A program made the translations under genes and the position numbers. Below, piece after piece: positions 15,780 through 24,345 of a stretch of DNA of 64,000 bases. The notes beneath the pieces are model-generated. The model was not told the DNA's origin. It did not search any database and saw only the letters and a program-made list of their open reading frames with translations. Position 1 is the stretch's first letter, and every line of letters starts with the position of its first letter. Source of the stretch: Neolewinella antarctica (GTDB lineage: Bacteria > Bacteroidota > Bacteroidia > Chitinophagales > Saprospiraceae); assembly GCF_011927835.1 (NCBI RefSeq), contig NZ_JAATJH010000001.1, forward strand, positions 697,104 to 761,103, in the 5' to 3' direction.

Positions 15780-17924
15780 TCAATCAGCACCCGCAGGATC
15801 AACCCCGAACTCGGCCGAACGCGCAATCTCAACGTCCTCCCCCACCCAACCCGTGAGGACTTCCCAGTCAACGTAGCCGACGCGATTGGTCCAAAGCGGA
15901 TTACGGTACTGACTCGCCGTCAAGCCCACGTATTCCCGCCAATCTTCGGTGGCTTGCTCTAGCGAAGTTACTGCCGCCCGCTGATCGCTAATGGCCCCTT
16001 TTGCCCGAAAAAGAGCAACGGAATTACTTCCCTCGATTTTGCTGGCGAAATAGTACGCTAGCGCCGCCATCGATCGAATGTCCGTCAGCGTTGCCCGCAG
16101 CTCGGTATTATTATCCGGATTCAGATTAGCAAGATTAATCAGCGCGCCATCCGCGTAGCTTCGTAACCGAGCCGCTACTTCCGGGGGAGATCGGCGGCCG
16201 GGCTGCGCACCCTGCGCGACGAATTCCGGAACGGATTGGTTTCCGGCCAGGGGGTGTGTCTTCAGGCTAATAAAGCGGTTCACGTCGTGAAAGCCCGTTT
16301 CGTTATTAGCCGGCCCCGGTCGACTCTTTACCGCCTCCGGATACCAACGGTAATCGACGTGGCCCCAGTGGAACCCGGTGACGGTCGGGAACACCATGGA
16401 AGCTTGTTGCCAGGCGTCGAATAGTTGGGAGGCATTAGTCTGCGGGAAACGTGCCTGAATGATGGCCGTGAGCCGCTCGTTGCTCACCCCGGGGTCGAAA
16501 CTCATCCGGCCCCAGAGTAGCCAGTGGTACCAGTTTTTGTCAATTTCAAGTCGACCGCTGAGGGCGGGTTCCTTCGTCAAGAAATCCCGGCCCTGTACCC
16601 ACTGGTCGGAGCCGTAGTAAATCCCTTCGGATACTTCGCGGGGAATGTTTTGCAGGAACTCCCGGACGAAATCCGGCGCACCCCAGCGAAAGTGATAGTT
16701 AGAATCATTGCGCAATCCCCACAGCGTCTTCATGCCCGCGATCTCTTTTACGAACTTCGGGTGGTAGTGTTGCTTCGTCGCGCTCATGACGTGCGCCTTG
16801 GCGTACTTAAAGCAGAACAAAAAGTCAACGTCCGGATGATCGACCAGCGCTTTAAATTTATCGGCGATGGCCAGGGCGCCGGTCTGGTGCTGGCGGTGGA
16901 TAAAGGTGATCTTGCGCCCGGGAAATTGCGCGGCGGCATCGAGCACGCCACGAGCGTAGGTGTCGTAAGCCCAATCTTCCTTCGCTTCGGTGGTTTGGCC
17001 GGGCATATTTTCGCCGGTCGTGAGGCCGATGCCCGCCAGGTCAGGGTACGTGAGAAAACACTGGGTGACGCTTTTACGGAAGTAGTCGCGGGTGGTTTCA
17101 TTGTCGATCGCGTCGGTGATGCCGTACTTGCCGGCGGTTCCGTAATCGAAGATGTTCCAGGTGATGAGGTGGAAGTCGATGTTGCGCTCCTTGCCGTAAC
17201 GCATGACGGTGCGCCAGAAGTCGATCTTCTCGTCGATCGTGATTTCCTTAATGATTTCCGGATTAGCTAGCAGCGTAGAATCGTCCATGCCCCGAGCCTG
17301 GAGGGAATAATTCTCTTGCCACTCGGCGGTGGAGCGCTGGACATTATCGAGGGCTACGTCCGGATACTCAGGAACTTTTACGAGGGAGGGGAAGGGGTGA
17401 AGGCTCCAGAGGGAGACGTAATTGTAGCGGTGGCGGGCGAGGTTGTCGAGGTATTCCGTCCAAAATTCCATATCCCACACGTGGGCCATGTTTTCCTGGC
17501 CGGCGTCGCTGGCGTCGGTGTAGCTGGGGGTACGGACGTCGAGCGGGATGTTGAATTTTACGCCCCGGCGCTTCATGAAAGGTTTTGCTTGGTGGACGTC
17601 GAGCGCGGTCAAATCCGCACCGATACGAATCAGTTCGGCTAGCTCCATCCCCCCGTACATGGCACCCGCGGCCGCGCCCCCGGTTACCGTGATCCCGTCC
17701 GCAGCCGATTGGATACGGTATCCTTCCCTGGCCAAATTTCCGCCGGCCACCTGCACTCGGAGCGTGATGGGCGACACGGAATCAATCCCAATCAGGGCCG
17801 CTTCAATCTCCGCGATTGCGAAAGCTACCTGGGGGGATGTTTCTTCGGTGGATACGGCGGGACGGTCGCTGCAGGCTTGAATAAGTACGACTAAAACTAA
17901 GAGGGGAAGGTAGGAGAAACGCAT
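15780..17924 (-). CDS. Lipoprotein glycoside hydrolase (GH67/GH20-like)
   Basis: A protein of 714 residues with a lipoprotein signal (LVVLIQAC, Cys18). An N-terminal alpha/beta domain (EGYRIQSAADGITVTGG followed by AGAMYGGMELAEL) matches the non-catalytic domain that precedes the barrel in GH20 and GH67 enzymes. A (beta/alpha)8-like region follows: MKRRGVKFNIPLD, ARHRYNYVSLWSLHPFP, NIDFHLITWNIFD and GIGLTTGENMPG, where the Glu of TTGEN is a candidate catalytic residue. The relation is to alpha-glucuronidase-like proteins of Bacteroidota and Planctomycetes; the substrate is unknown. It should be anchored at the cell surface or in the periplasm. No SusC/SusD pair is nearby, so it is not part of a visible polysaccharide locus. 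Confidence 0.66.
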   Translation of the reverse strand: MRFSYLPLLVLVVLIQACSDRPAVSTEETSPQVAFAIAEIEAALIGIDSVSPITLRVQVAGGNLAREGYRIQSAADGITVTGGAAAGAMYGGMELAELIRIGADLTALDVHQAKPFMKRRGVKFNIPLDVRTPSYTDASDAGQENMAHVWDMEFWTEYLDNLARHRYNYVSLWSLHPFPSLVKVPEYPDVALDNVQRSTAEWQENYSLQARGMDDSTLLANPEIIKEITIDEKIDFWRTVMRYGKERNIDFHLITWNIFDYGTAGKYGITDAIDNETTRDYFRKSVTQCFLTYPDLAGIGLTTGENMPGQTTEAKEDWAYDTYARGVLDAAAQFPGRKITFIHRQHQTGALAIADKFKALVDHPDVDFLFCFKYAKAHVMSATKQHYHPKFVKEIAGMKTLWGLRNDSNYHFRWGAPDFVREFLQNIPREVSEGIYYGSDQWVQGRDFLTKEPALSGRLEIDKNWYHWLLWGRMSFDPGVSNERLTAIIQARFPQTNASQLFDAWQQASMVFPTVTGFHWGHVDYRWYPEAVKSRPGPANNETGFHDVNRFISLKTHPLAGNQSVPEFVAQGAQPGRRSPPEVAARLRSYADGALINLANLNPDNNTELRATLTDIRSMAALAYYFASKIEGSNSVALFRAKGAISDQRAAVTSLEQATEDWREYVGLTASQYRNPLWTNRVGYVDWEVLTGWVGEDVEIARSAEFGVDPAGAD

Positions 17925-18092
17925 GGTAAACTGTTCTGGCGGTGTGTTCGCCCCGGGTCAGTACGGCGGGCCCGGGGTGATTCTCAATCTACGGTTTAGT
18001 ACCGACACGCGTCATGAGTAGCCCAAATCTTTGTTACGGATTCCGCCAGGTATTCAATTTCTTAGTCGCTTCCACCTGACTCAGAAATAGTT

Positions 18093-18109
18093 GGCGCGGT
18101 CGCAGGTTC
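18093..18109 (-). repeat. 17-bp dispersed motif, intergenic
   Basis: The minus strand reads GAACCTGCGACCGCGCC, one or two changes from consensus. It lies between the glycoside hydrolase start and the amine oxidase stop; nothing else is seen in 17925-18161. Confidence 0.72.
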
Positions 18110-18161
18110 AAGGCGGGTTCCAGGACAGCAGGCCAATGGGGTATTCTCAATGAATTTACGT

Positions 18162-19256
18162 TCAGATAGCATGGTGCTGGTCCGCTAGCCGGGCGGCAAC
18201 CCAGTCCGCACTCCTAATGGCCCCGTCCATATATCCAGGAAAATCAGCTGCCGTCTCGCTACCGGCCAGATAGAATTGCCCGTTCCAAATCGGCTGACGG
18301 AATACGGCAGCCCCATTATGTTGGTGCGGAGCAACGTAGCCATCGTACGCGACGAACGTGAACGACTCGTCCCGCCACACCGCCTCTTCGTACACAAATC
18401 CCGCATCTACGGCCGCGCCGTAGTAGCCACGGAGTTGAGCGAGCATCATATCACGTCTTTGTGCTCGCGTGGCCGCGTGATGAGCGCCGTCCATGAATCC
18501 CTTTAGGGCGTATGAATTGTTGGCGGCATCGCTGTGGTCGTACAGCTCGGTCACGGGGCCTTCGTTGGCGAAAACCGTGGCGCCGGGTGCGCCGTCGGCC
18601 AGCCAGAAAGGGGCGGGGTAACGGAGGCCTACTTTGATCGAATCCCCCATCCAGGTGTGGGTGCGGCTGGCGGTGGTGGCGAGTTCGGCGGGGAGGGCGG
18701 GATCAAATTTCACCGTTTTCATTAGTAACCGGGGCGGCAGGGTGCTTACTACTTTGTTGGCGCGGTAAGTGGTATTAACTGTATCCACCTCAATTAATGG
18801 TCCGCTTTTACGGACTGCGACGACCGCTTGTCCCAACGCTATATTTTCCTGCGGGATAGTTGCCAGCAGTGCTCGCACGATCGCATCGGAGCCTCCAGCA
18901 ACCCGGTAGCTCGGCGCGTCGTTTGCGGGCAGATGAACCAGCTGCGCCGGTTGATCCTTCCGCGGCTGGTAAATGGCCGTTTCTCCGGTATGCTGTGCGG
19001 TACGATCCAATTCTAATTCATTGAGCAGTCCGGTCAGTGCGGTGTGTTTTTCACCGAACCAGGTGGCACCTAACTCCAGCGTCGTCCCTTCCTCCGTTCT
19101 TGTGGTACGTACCCGGCCGCCGGGTCGGTCGCGGGCTTCGAGGATCAAGTATTTCTCTCCCCGCTTACTGAGTAAACTGGCGAGCCTCAAGCCCGTAAGA
19201 CCCGCCCCCATGATGATGGTTGGGTACGAGTCCTTTGCGTAGTTTTTACCTTCCAT
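18162..19256 (-). CDS. FAD-dependent amine oxidase family protein
   Basis: A protein of 364 residues with the FAD-binding dinucleotide fold: IIMGAGLTGLRLASLLSKRG near residue 15, then the ribose-binding LEARDRPGGRVRT and LELGATWFG. Near the C-terminus is FYLAGSETAADFPGYMDGA, the second FAD-contact motif of the flavin-containing amine oxidase group (PF01593). It is shorter than the usual approximately 450 residues, so the substrate domain is compact. No signal peptide is seen, so it is probably cytoplasmic. The substrate (monoamine, polyamine or protoporphyrinogen-like) cannot be told. It starts at the ATG at 19256 and shares orientation with the small gene upstream (19302-19601), which may be in the same operon. 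Confidence 0.83.
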   Translation of the reverse strand: MEGKNYAKDSYPTIIMGAGLTGLRLASLLSKRGEKYLILEARDRPGGRVRTTRTEEGTTLELGATWFGEKHTALTGLLNELELDRTAQHTGETAIYQPRKDQPAQLVHLPANDAPSYRVAGGSDAIVRALLATIPQENIALGQAVVAVRKSGPLIEVDTVNTTYRANKVVSTLPPRLLMKTVKFDPALPAELATTASRTHTWMGDSIKVGLRYPAPFWLADGAPGATVFANEGPVTELYDHSDAANNSYALKGFMDGAHHAATRAQRRDMMLAQLRGYYGAAVDAGFVYEEAVWRDESFTFVAYDGYVAPHQHNGAAVFRQPIWNGQFYLAGSETAADFPGYMDGAIRSADWVAARLADQHHAI

Positions 19257-19301
19257 TGATACCCTGATTACCTATTCTCTCCTGAGATTATTCGTAAAAT
19301 G

Positions 19302-19601
19302 TTACTTCAGCTTACCCCGGAACGCCAGCGACTCTTGGTTGAGCTTACTGGTTAATTCGCGATCGGTGAGCATTGCCTCCCCCGTCGCGATGGCTAAATC
19401 GAGTTGTTCACCGGATAGTTGGTGGATTGCAGGACCTTTTCCAGTCAGCACGTTCTTCCACATATCCTGGGCTACGTGATCGTACACGACCCGTAGAAAA
19501 CAGTGGTTGAGCACAATCGGAAACCTTCCCGCTTTTGCAGCGGCGGGAAAATCTACGTTGGCCAATTGGCGCAGGCGTTCTTTCTTCTCGTCAGTAGTCA
19601 T
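19302..19601 (-). CDS. Conserved small hypothetical protein
   Basis: A protein of 99 residues, largely helical, with the segment AGRFPIVLNHCFLRVVYDHVAQDMW followed by GPAIHQLSGEQLDLAIATGEAM. I think I recognise the NHCFLRVVYD pattern from uncharacterised small proteins in other bacteria, but I cannot name the family. There is no signal peptide and no membrane segment. The ATG at 19601 is preferred to the in-frame TTG one codon upstream. It is divergent from the threonylcarbamoyl-AMP synthase gene and 45 bp upstream of the amine oxidase gene in the same direction. Confidence 0.68.
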   Translation of the reverse strand: MTTDEKKERLRQLANVDFPAAAKAGRFPIVLNHCFLRVVYDHVAQDMWKNVLTGKGPAIHQLSGEQLDLAIATGEAMLTDRELTSKLNQESLAFRGKLK

Positions 19602-19692
19602 CAATGCTTTGTGGGTTTCGTGTCGTTATTTTGCGGTGCCGTGCAGTTACCTCACGGCTACCCGCATCATAACCACCGACAAGACAATACGT

Positions 19693-20673
19693 TTGGCCGC
19701 CATCATTTCCACCGACATCGACGCCGCCGCCGCCCACCTACGGGCCGGAGATTTAGTGGGCATGCCCACCGAAACTGTGTACGGGTTAGCGGCCAACGCG
19801 CTCGACCCCACCGCGACGGCCAATATTTTTGCGGTCAAGGAGCGGCCGGCCTTCGATCCATTGATTATCCACCAGGCCAGCGCGGCCAGGGTGCTGGCTT
19901 TCGCCAAAAACATTCCATCAGCTGCGACGAAACTTGCCGCCCTGTTCTGGCCGGGGCCGTTGACGCTGGTACTGGAGAAAACGAGTGTCGTTCCGGATAT
20001 CGTAACGGCGGGCCTGACGACCGTTGCGCTGCGCGTACCCCAACACCCCAGTGCCCTCGCGTTACTCAAACAGTTGGATTTCCCGGTAGCCGCGCCGAGT
20101 GCAAATCCGTTTGGGTTCGTGAGCCCGACGACCGCCCAGCACGTGGCAGACCAGTTAGGCGAGAAGATCCCCTTCATCCTCGACGGCGGGCCCTGCCGGG
20201 TGGGACTCGAAAGCACCATCGTGGGTTTTCCCAGCGGCACGCCCACCATCTACCGGAAGGGCGGGATGGCGGTGGAGGATATCGAGCTCGCGCTCGGTTG
20301 CCCCGTCAACTTACTTGAACACAGTTCGTCGCGGCCACAGGCGCCGGGGATGTTGAGCCAGCATTACTCGCCGGGCTGCGAACTTTTTCTGTGGGATAAT
20401 ATCGAGCAGGATGCAGCGATCGGCCAGCGAGATGCGGTAGTTCTTTTTGGTGACAGGGGAGCTAAGTATCTCTCTGAGCGGCCGAGAAATAGCTTAAGCA
20501 TCCACAATCTTTCGCCGGAAGGGAATCTAGTGGAGGCCGCGTCCCGGTTATTTGCCGTGCTGCGGGAAATAAATAAGCGCGGGTACCGGGAGGTATCGGT
20601 GGAATTACTGCCCGAGCGGGGGCTGGGCCGCGCTATCAATGACCGGTTACGCCGTGCGGCGGCCCGTGAATAA
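19693..20673 (+). CDS. L-threonylcarbamoyladenylate synthase (Sua5/YwlC family)
   Basis: This enzyme makes threonylcarbamoyl-AMP from threonine, bicarbonate and ATP for the t6A37 modification of ANN-decoding tRNAs. The YrdC-like domain shows LVGMPTETVYGLAANAL, IFAVKERPAFDPLIIH (K-x-R), the LFWPGPLTLVL block and VAAPSANPFGFVSPT (S-x-N). A linker and a C-terminal Sua5 domain (APGMLSQHYSP to the end) follow, so this is the long Sua5 form. The start is uncertain: no ATG lies near the domain start. The TTG at 19693 gives 326 residues beginning MAAIISTDI, which fits the family; a GTG at 19636 would add 19 residues, and frames further upstream overlap the divergent gene. Confidence 0.85.
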   Translation: MAAIISTDIDAAAAHLRAGDLVGMPTETVYGLAANALDPTATANIFAVKERPAFDPLIIHQASAARVLAFAKNIPSAATKLAALFWPGPLTLVLEKTSVVPDIVTAGLTTVALRVPQHPSALALLKQLDFPVAAPSANPFGFVSPTTAQHVADQLGEKIPFILDGGPCRVGLESTIVGFPSGTPTIYRKGGMAVEDIELALGCPVNLLEHSSSRPQAPGMLSQHYSPGCELFLWDNIEQDAAIGQRDAVVLFGDRGAKYLSERPRNSLSIHNLSPEGNLVEAASRLFAVLREINKRGYREVSVELLPERGLGRAINDRLRRAAARE

Positions 20674-20740
20674 ACAAGGTTTGCTTTGGTAACTTTTAGG
20701 GGTCAGCTGCGTTTGGGACAGCGTAAAACCAACCAGATCG

Positions 20741-21106
20741 ATGCCTCGTCTTTTGCTTGCTTCTTGTCTCTGTTTTCTCTGCCTGACCTCCTGTAATTCC
20801 GAAGATGCCGAAATCGTCGCCAGCCTGGAAGGGCGGTGGCTGCTCGACAAAGCTTTGCGCAACAACATGGAAACCGAAATGCTCGAGGGGCTCTATTATG
20901 AATTTGGCGTTGACAGCACCATCCAGACCAATCTACTCGGCAAGGAGCAAAATGGCACTTACTCGCTCAACGAGCGGTCGATCATCACGCTGGGAGTTGT
21001 GCCCAAATTAGACTACAAGATCACTGAAGTGAGTGATTCTACGCTACAGGTGCGTACGGAGCTGCAGGGCTTCCGCTTCGACTTCTTGCTAAAGCGCGCG
21101 GACTAA
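20741..21106 (+). CDS. Small lipocalin-like lipoprotein
   Basis: A protein of 121 residues with a lipoprotein signal peptide ending LCLTSC (Cys18), so it should be membrane-anchored. The mature part begins with VASLEGRWLLDKAL, like the G-x-W strand of lipocalin-like domains, followed by alternating strands (YEFGVDSTIQTNLLG, NGTYSLNERSIITLG, LQVRTELQGFRFDFLLK). That pattern is common in short Bacteroidota lipoproteins of the lipocalin-like group. No ligand can be inferred. Its stop overlaps, tail to tail by 4 bp, the gene for the acyl-carrier-like protein. Confidence 0.72.
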   Translation: MPRLLLASCLCFLCLTSCNSEDAEIVASLEGRWLLDKALRNNMETEMLEGLYYEFGVDSTIQTNLLGKEQNGTYSLNERSIITLGVVPKLDYKITEVSDSTLQVRTELQGFRFDFLLKRAD

Positions 21107-21354
21107 CGGAGGAAAAGGTTTTGAATGTCCCCGACGGTTTCAATCTGTGCCATCTCCTGCTCGGTGAGGTAATATTCCAATTTGCTTTCCAGGCCCGCGA
21201 TGAGGAGTTGCACGTCGACGGGGTCGAGGAACAGGTCATCCTGCAAGCGGATAAAAGAATGAAGGCGGCTACTCGGAACGCGAAGTGCGTCACTGAGGGT
21301 GTGCATCAGTTGTGCAGTGCGGGCGGCGGGAACGGAAACGGTGGTGAAGGCCAT
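21103..21354 (-). CDS. Acyl-carrier-protein-like protein lacking the prosthetic-group serine
   Basis: A protein of 83 residues with the helical outline of an acyl carrier protein: LFLDPVDVQLLIAGLESKLE, YYLTEQEMAQIETVGDIQNLF. These match the ACP helix II segment (normally D-S-L-x-x-V-E) and the T-V-G-D-x-x-x-x helix IV. The serine that would carry phosphopantetheine is replaced by proline (D-P-V-D), so it should not carry acyl groups by the standard route. It may be a structural or partner-binding ACP homologue. The N-terminus (FTTVSVPAARTAQLMHTLSDAL) is unlike ACP helix I. No fatty-acid or polyketide genes are adjacent. The ATG at 21354 is the only reasonable start. Confidence 0.7.
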   Translation of the reverse strand: MAFTTVSVPAARTAQLMHTLSDALRVPSSRLHSFIRLQDDLFLDPVDVQLLIAGLESKLEYYLTEQEMAQIETVGDIQNLFLR

Positions 21355-21514
21355 AATTAATAAGGTGTTTGGTAGGGGTTGCTCATTGCGAATATTCGCT
21401 GGAAAGAACGACGTGGAGGGGGTATGCGTTGCCTGCGTGAATAAAATTTAAGTCTTTATTTCAGGGGATAGATGCTGTAGAGACGGGAAGTGTTAGTTCT
21501 GTGGTTGGTTTCTT

Positions 21515-21615
21515 GGTCTGGGGTCTGGGGTCTGGGGTCTGGGGTCTGGGGTCTGGGGTCTGGGGTCTGAGGTCTGCACCAGAGACCATAGACTGTAGAC
21601 CAGAGACTACAGACC
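21515..21615. repeat. GGTCTNN heptamer element 1 with inverted arm
   Basis: Nine in-phase heptamers from 21515 (seven GGTCTGG, then GGTCTGA, GGTCTGC; ends 21577), a 3-nt spacer, then five in-phase heptamers of the complementary form (AGAGACC, ATAGACT, GTAGACC, AGAGACT, ACAGACC; 21581-21615). The arms can pair into a long imperfect hairpin. It fills the space upstream of the LOG-family gene promoter; the rest of 21355-21514 is featureless. Confidence 0.92.
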
Positions 21616-21640
21616 CCCCAAGACTAAAAACCATTTACCC

Positions 21641-21648
21641 TATCTTTG
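21641..21648 (+). promoter_or_regulatory. -7 promoter element of the LOG-family gene
   Basis: TATCTTTG, a perfect TAnnTTTG, 31 nt before the ATG and just downstream of the heptamer element. Confidence 0.62.
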
Positions 21649-21679
21649 CGCGCCCTAAAAAAAGCCAAGCCTCTCAAAT

Positions 21680-22399
21680 ATGAATAACGAAAAAGGTCTC
21701 GAACACTTAGCCCCCCGCAGCTGGAATAGCAACTCGACCGGTGAAAACTCCTGGACGATGTTCAAGGTAATCTCCGAATTCGTCGAAGGTTACGAGGTGA
21801 TGAATAGCGCCGGCCCCTGTGTTTCTATTTTTGGCTCCGCACGGACTAAGCCGGACCATAAGTACTACCAACTCGCTACGGAAGTCGGGCGGGCACTCGT
21901 CCGCGAAGGTTACGGGGTGATCACCGGCGGCGGTCCGGGCATCATGGAGGCGGGTAACAAAGGTGCACACCTGGAAGGCGGTGCAAGCATCGGCCTCAAC
22001 ATCGAACTCCCCTTCGAAGCCAGCGCGAATAAGTATGTTGACCAGGACAAAAACATCAATTTCCGCTACTTCTTCGTGCGTAAGGTCATGTTCGTGAAGT
22101 ACGCACAGGCGTTCGTTTGCTGCCCCGGTGGGTTCGGTACGTTGGACGAGTTGTTCGAGGTGCTGACGTTAATTCAGACGGGCAAGATCACCAAGGTTCC
22201 CGTCATCCTGGTCGGGACAGAGTTCTGGCAGGGTATGAAGGATTGGATTTTCGAGACGATGTCGGAAAAGGAAAAGACGATCAGTCCGAAGGATATGGAT
22301 TTGATCCCTTTGGTGGATTCACCGGAGGAGGTGTTGCAGATTATTCGGGACTTTTATGATCGGGATGGGCATGTTTTGGAGCCTAATTTTAAGTTGTAG
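21680..22399 (+). CDS. LOG-family (TIGR00730) Rossmann-fold protein
   Basis: A protein of 239 residues with both hallmarks of the lysine-decarboxylase-like / LOG family: GGGPGIMEAGNKGA and PGGFGTLDELFE (the PGGxGTxxE motif). Tested members are phosphoribohydrolases that release cytokinin-type bases or hydrolyse nucleoside 5'-monophosphates; none is a true lysine decarboxylase. It starts with CVSIFGSARTKPDHKYYQLA after an N-terminal extension of about 50 residues. It is cytoplasmic. It is followed after 3 bp by a membrane-protein gene, so the two are probably co-transcribed. Confidence 0.87.
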   Translation: MNNEKGLEHLAPRSWNSNSTGENSWTMFKVISEFVEGYEVMNSAGPCVSIFGSARTKPDHKYYQLATEVGRALVREGYGVITGGGPGIMEAGNKGAHLEGGASIGLNIELPFEASANKYVDQDKNINFRYFFVRKVMFVKYAQAFVCCPGGFGTLDELFEVLTLIQTGKITKVPVILVGTEFWQGMKDWIFETMSEKEKTISPKDMDLIPLVDSPEEVLQIIRDFYDRDGHVLEPNFKL

Positions 22400-22402
22400 A
22401 AG

Positions 22403-23011
22403 ATGCTGGTACGATTTTGTTCCACAATTCTGAAGACTCCAGCCTTCTTTCTCTTTCTGCTTTGGTTGATTCCTTTCGGATTACTACCAGAAATGCAAAA
22501 TATCCTACGAGACTCGGGTAGGACAGATACACTATTCATTTCTCCAGGCTTCGTTGTAGCAGTGAAATTATTCAGTACCAATCTCATCCTTTTGTGGATT
22601 GGCTCAACAGCCATTGCCTTGAATAAGTACAGTAGCCTACGCTCCATCGATAAGTTTGTCTTTGTGTGTTATTTCGCGATACTGTTATTAGTTTTATTGT
22701 TTTCTACCCCAGCATTATTTATCATCTTGGGCATCCCTCCGATTACGCTCGGCCTGGACTCTAGCCCTGGTGCCGTGGCTGAGATTTTGAAAACCTTGTT
22801 ACCTCTTGCTGCCATACTTATGCTCTGGCTATTTATTCGTGCTACTATTGCGATAAGAAAGCATCTGTTTAAAAACAGGTGGTACCATCAGATCACGGTC
22901 ATCCTGTTCTTTATCTTCTTTCCGATTGGGATATTTATCATAGCTCCCAAGGTTAGGCGGTTCATGCTACGGAAACAAGCGCCCGAGCCTGCCGACCACC
23001 TCGTCATTTAA
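22403..23011 (+). CDS. Hypothetical membrane protein, five hydrophobic segments
   Basis: A protein of 202 residues with about five membrane-spanning segments (near residues 12-30, 48-70, 83-113, 130-150, 163-184), ending in a short polar tail. I recognise no family. Starting 3 bp after the LOG-family stop, it is probably translated from the same mRNA. The base composition is noticeably more AT-rich than its neighbours, with less codon bias, which may reflect recent acquisition or simply a hydrophobic, weakly expressed protein. Confidence 0.7.
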   Translation: MLVRFCSTILKTPAFFLFLLWLIPFGLLPEMQNILRDSGRTDTLFISPGFVVAVKLFSTNLILLWIGSTAIALNKYSSLRSIDKFVFVCYFAILLLVLLFSTPALFIILGIPPITLGLDSSPGAVAEILKTLLPLAAILMLWLFIRATIAIRKHLFKNRWYHQITVILFFIFFPIGIFIIAPKVRRFMLRKQAPEPADHLVI

Positions 23012-23079
23012 AAGTTGGTAACGGTGGCATTTCACCAATCTGCTAGCTTAATACTCCCCTTCTTTTTCCCAAAAACCCA

Positions 23080-23096
23080 GCACCCGCGACCGCGCC
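23080..23096 (+). repeat. 17-bp dispersed motif, exact copy
   Basis: GCACCCGCGACCGCGCC, intergenic, 37 bp before the fbaA start and just upstream of its probable -7 element. Confidence 0.85.
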
Positions 23097-23106
23097 CAAT
23101 TTTCCT

Positions 23107-23114
23107 TACCTTAG
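23107..23114 (+). promoter_or_regulatory. Possible -7 element of fbaA
   Basis: TACCTTAG, one or two bases off TAnnTTTG, 19 nt before the ATG. A weaker match than the others. Confidence 0.35.
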
Positions 23115-23133
23115 CCACCCAAATAAAAACCCC

Positions 23134-24210
23134 ATGACCAAACAAAAATTCCGCCCCGGCGTCCTCCACGGCCAGGAAGTGAGCGACCTATTCCGCTACG
23201 CCAACGAAAACAAATTCGCCCTGCCCGCCGTCAACGTGACGAGCAGCAGCACGGTGAACGCGGTGCTCGAAACAGCTAAGAAGCTGAATAGCCCGGTCAT
23301 CATCCAGTTCTCCAACGGCGGCGCGCAATTTTTCGGCGGCAAAGGACTCGGTAACGACGCGCAAAAAGGCGCCATCCAGGGTGGTCTTTCCGGCGCGATG
23401 CACGTCCACGCGATGGCTACGGCCTACGGCGTCCCCGTCATCCTGCACACCGACCACTGCGCCAAAGACCTCCTCCCCTGGATCGACGGACTGCTCGATG
23501 CCGGTGAAAAATTTTACGCTAAGCGCGGTATGCCGCTCTACTCCAGCCACATGCTCGACCTCAGCGAAGAGCCCCTGGAGGAGAACCTCGAGATCAGTAG
23601 CAAGTACTTCGAGCGCATGAACAAGATCGGGATGACGATCGAGATCGAGCTCGGCGTCACCGGTGGTGAAGAAGACGGTGTAGATAATTCCGGCATCGAC
23701 TCCAGCAAGCTCTACACCCAGCCCGAAGAAGTATTCGAAAGCTACCAAGCCCTCAGCAAGATCAGCGACCGCTTTACGATCGCCGCCGCCTTCGGCAACG
23801 TCCACGGCGTGTACAAGCCCGGCAACGTCGAGCTAACGCCAAAGATTCTGATGAACAGCCAGGTTTACCTGAAGGAGAAACTAAACCTCGACAAGTCGAA
23901 CCCCATCAACTTTGTCTTCCACGGCGGCTCCGGCTCCAGCCAGGAAGAAATCCGGGAAGCGATTGGTTACGGCGCGGTCAAGATGAACATCGACACCGAT
24001 CTCCAGTGGGCTTACTGGGATGGCGTTCGCGCTTTCGAGGCGGAAAACAAAGCTTATCTCCAGAGCCAAATCGGTAACCCCGACGGCGAAGAGAAGCCGA
24101 ACAAGAAATTTTACGACCCGCGTAACTGGGTCCGTAAAGCCGAGCAAAGTTTCTCGACGCGGCTTGAGCGGGCGTTTGAGGATTTGAACTGTGTTGATGT
24201 GCTGGGGTAG
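23134..24210 (+). CDS. fbaA: Class II fructose-bisphosphate aldolase
   Basis: A protein of 358 residues of the zinc-dependent aldolase family (E. coli FbaA type). It cleaves fructose-1,6-bisphosphate to dihydroxyacetone phosphate and glyceraldehyde-3-phosphate in glycolysis and runs in reverse in gluconeogenesis. Motifs: LHTDHCAKDLLPW (zinc and substrate site), IEIELGVTGGEEDGVDN, AAFGNVHGVYKPGNVEL (zinc ligand His) and FHGGSGSSQEEI (phosphate loop), then KMNIDTDLQWAYWDG. Codons are strongly biased towards C-ending forms, as expected for a highly expressed gene. It is transcribed alone and ended by the strong hairpin at 24272-24306. Confidence 0.95.
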   Translation: MTKQKFRPGVLHGQEVSDLFRYANENKFALPAVNVTSSSTVNAVLETAKKLNSPVIIQFSNGGAQFFGGKGLGNDAQKGAIQGGLSGAMHVHAMATAYGVPVILHTDHCAKDLLPWIDGLLDAGEKFYAKRGMPLYSSHMLDLSEEPLEENLEISSKYFERMNKIGMTIEIELGVTGGEEDGVDNSGIDSSKLYTQPEEVFESYQALSKISDRFTIAAAFGNVHGVYKPGNVELTPKILMNSQVYLKEKLNLDKSNPINFVFHGGSGSSQEEIREAIGYGAVKMNIDTDLQWAYWDGVRAFEAENKAYLQSQIGNPDGEEKPNKKFYDPRNWVRKAEQSFSTRLERAFEDLNCVDVLG

Positions 24211-24271
24211 AAATGACCCCGTCTGTTTTTTAACACAGAAGACACAAAATCACGAAACGCGCACAAATAAA

Positions 24272-24306
24272 AAAAGCACGGAAAGCGATACGCTTTTCGT
24301 GCTTTT
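24272..24306. terminator. Strong bidirectional terminator
   Basis: AAAAGCACGGAAAGCG pairs with CGCTTTTCGTGCTTTT around an ATA loop: a 16-bp stem with one G-T pair, flanked by A-tracts upstream and T-rich sequence downstream. It separates convergent fbaA and the 24346 gene. Confidence 0.9.
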
Positions 24307-24345
24307 GTGTTTGCAAGGGCAATCTATTACGCAAAGGAGGCCAGG

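Noticed and set aside
19507-19692. Longer N-terminus for the threonylcarbamoyl-AMP synthase
   Set aside because: It overlaps the divergent 19302-19601 gene and adds residues unlike the family; start placed at TTG 19693, though GTG 19636 remains possible.
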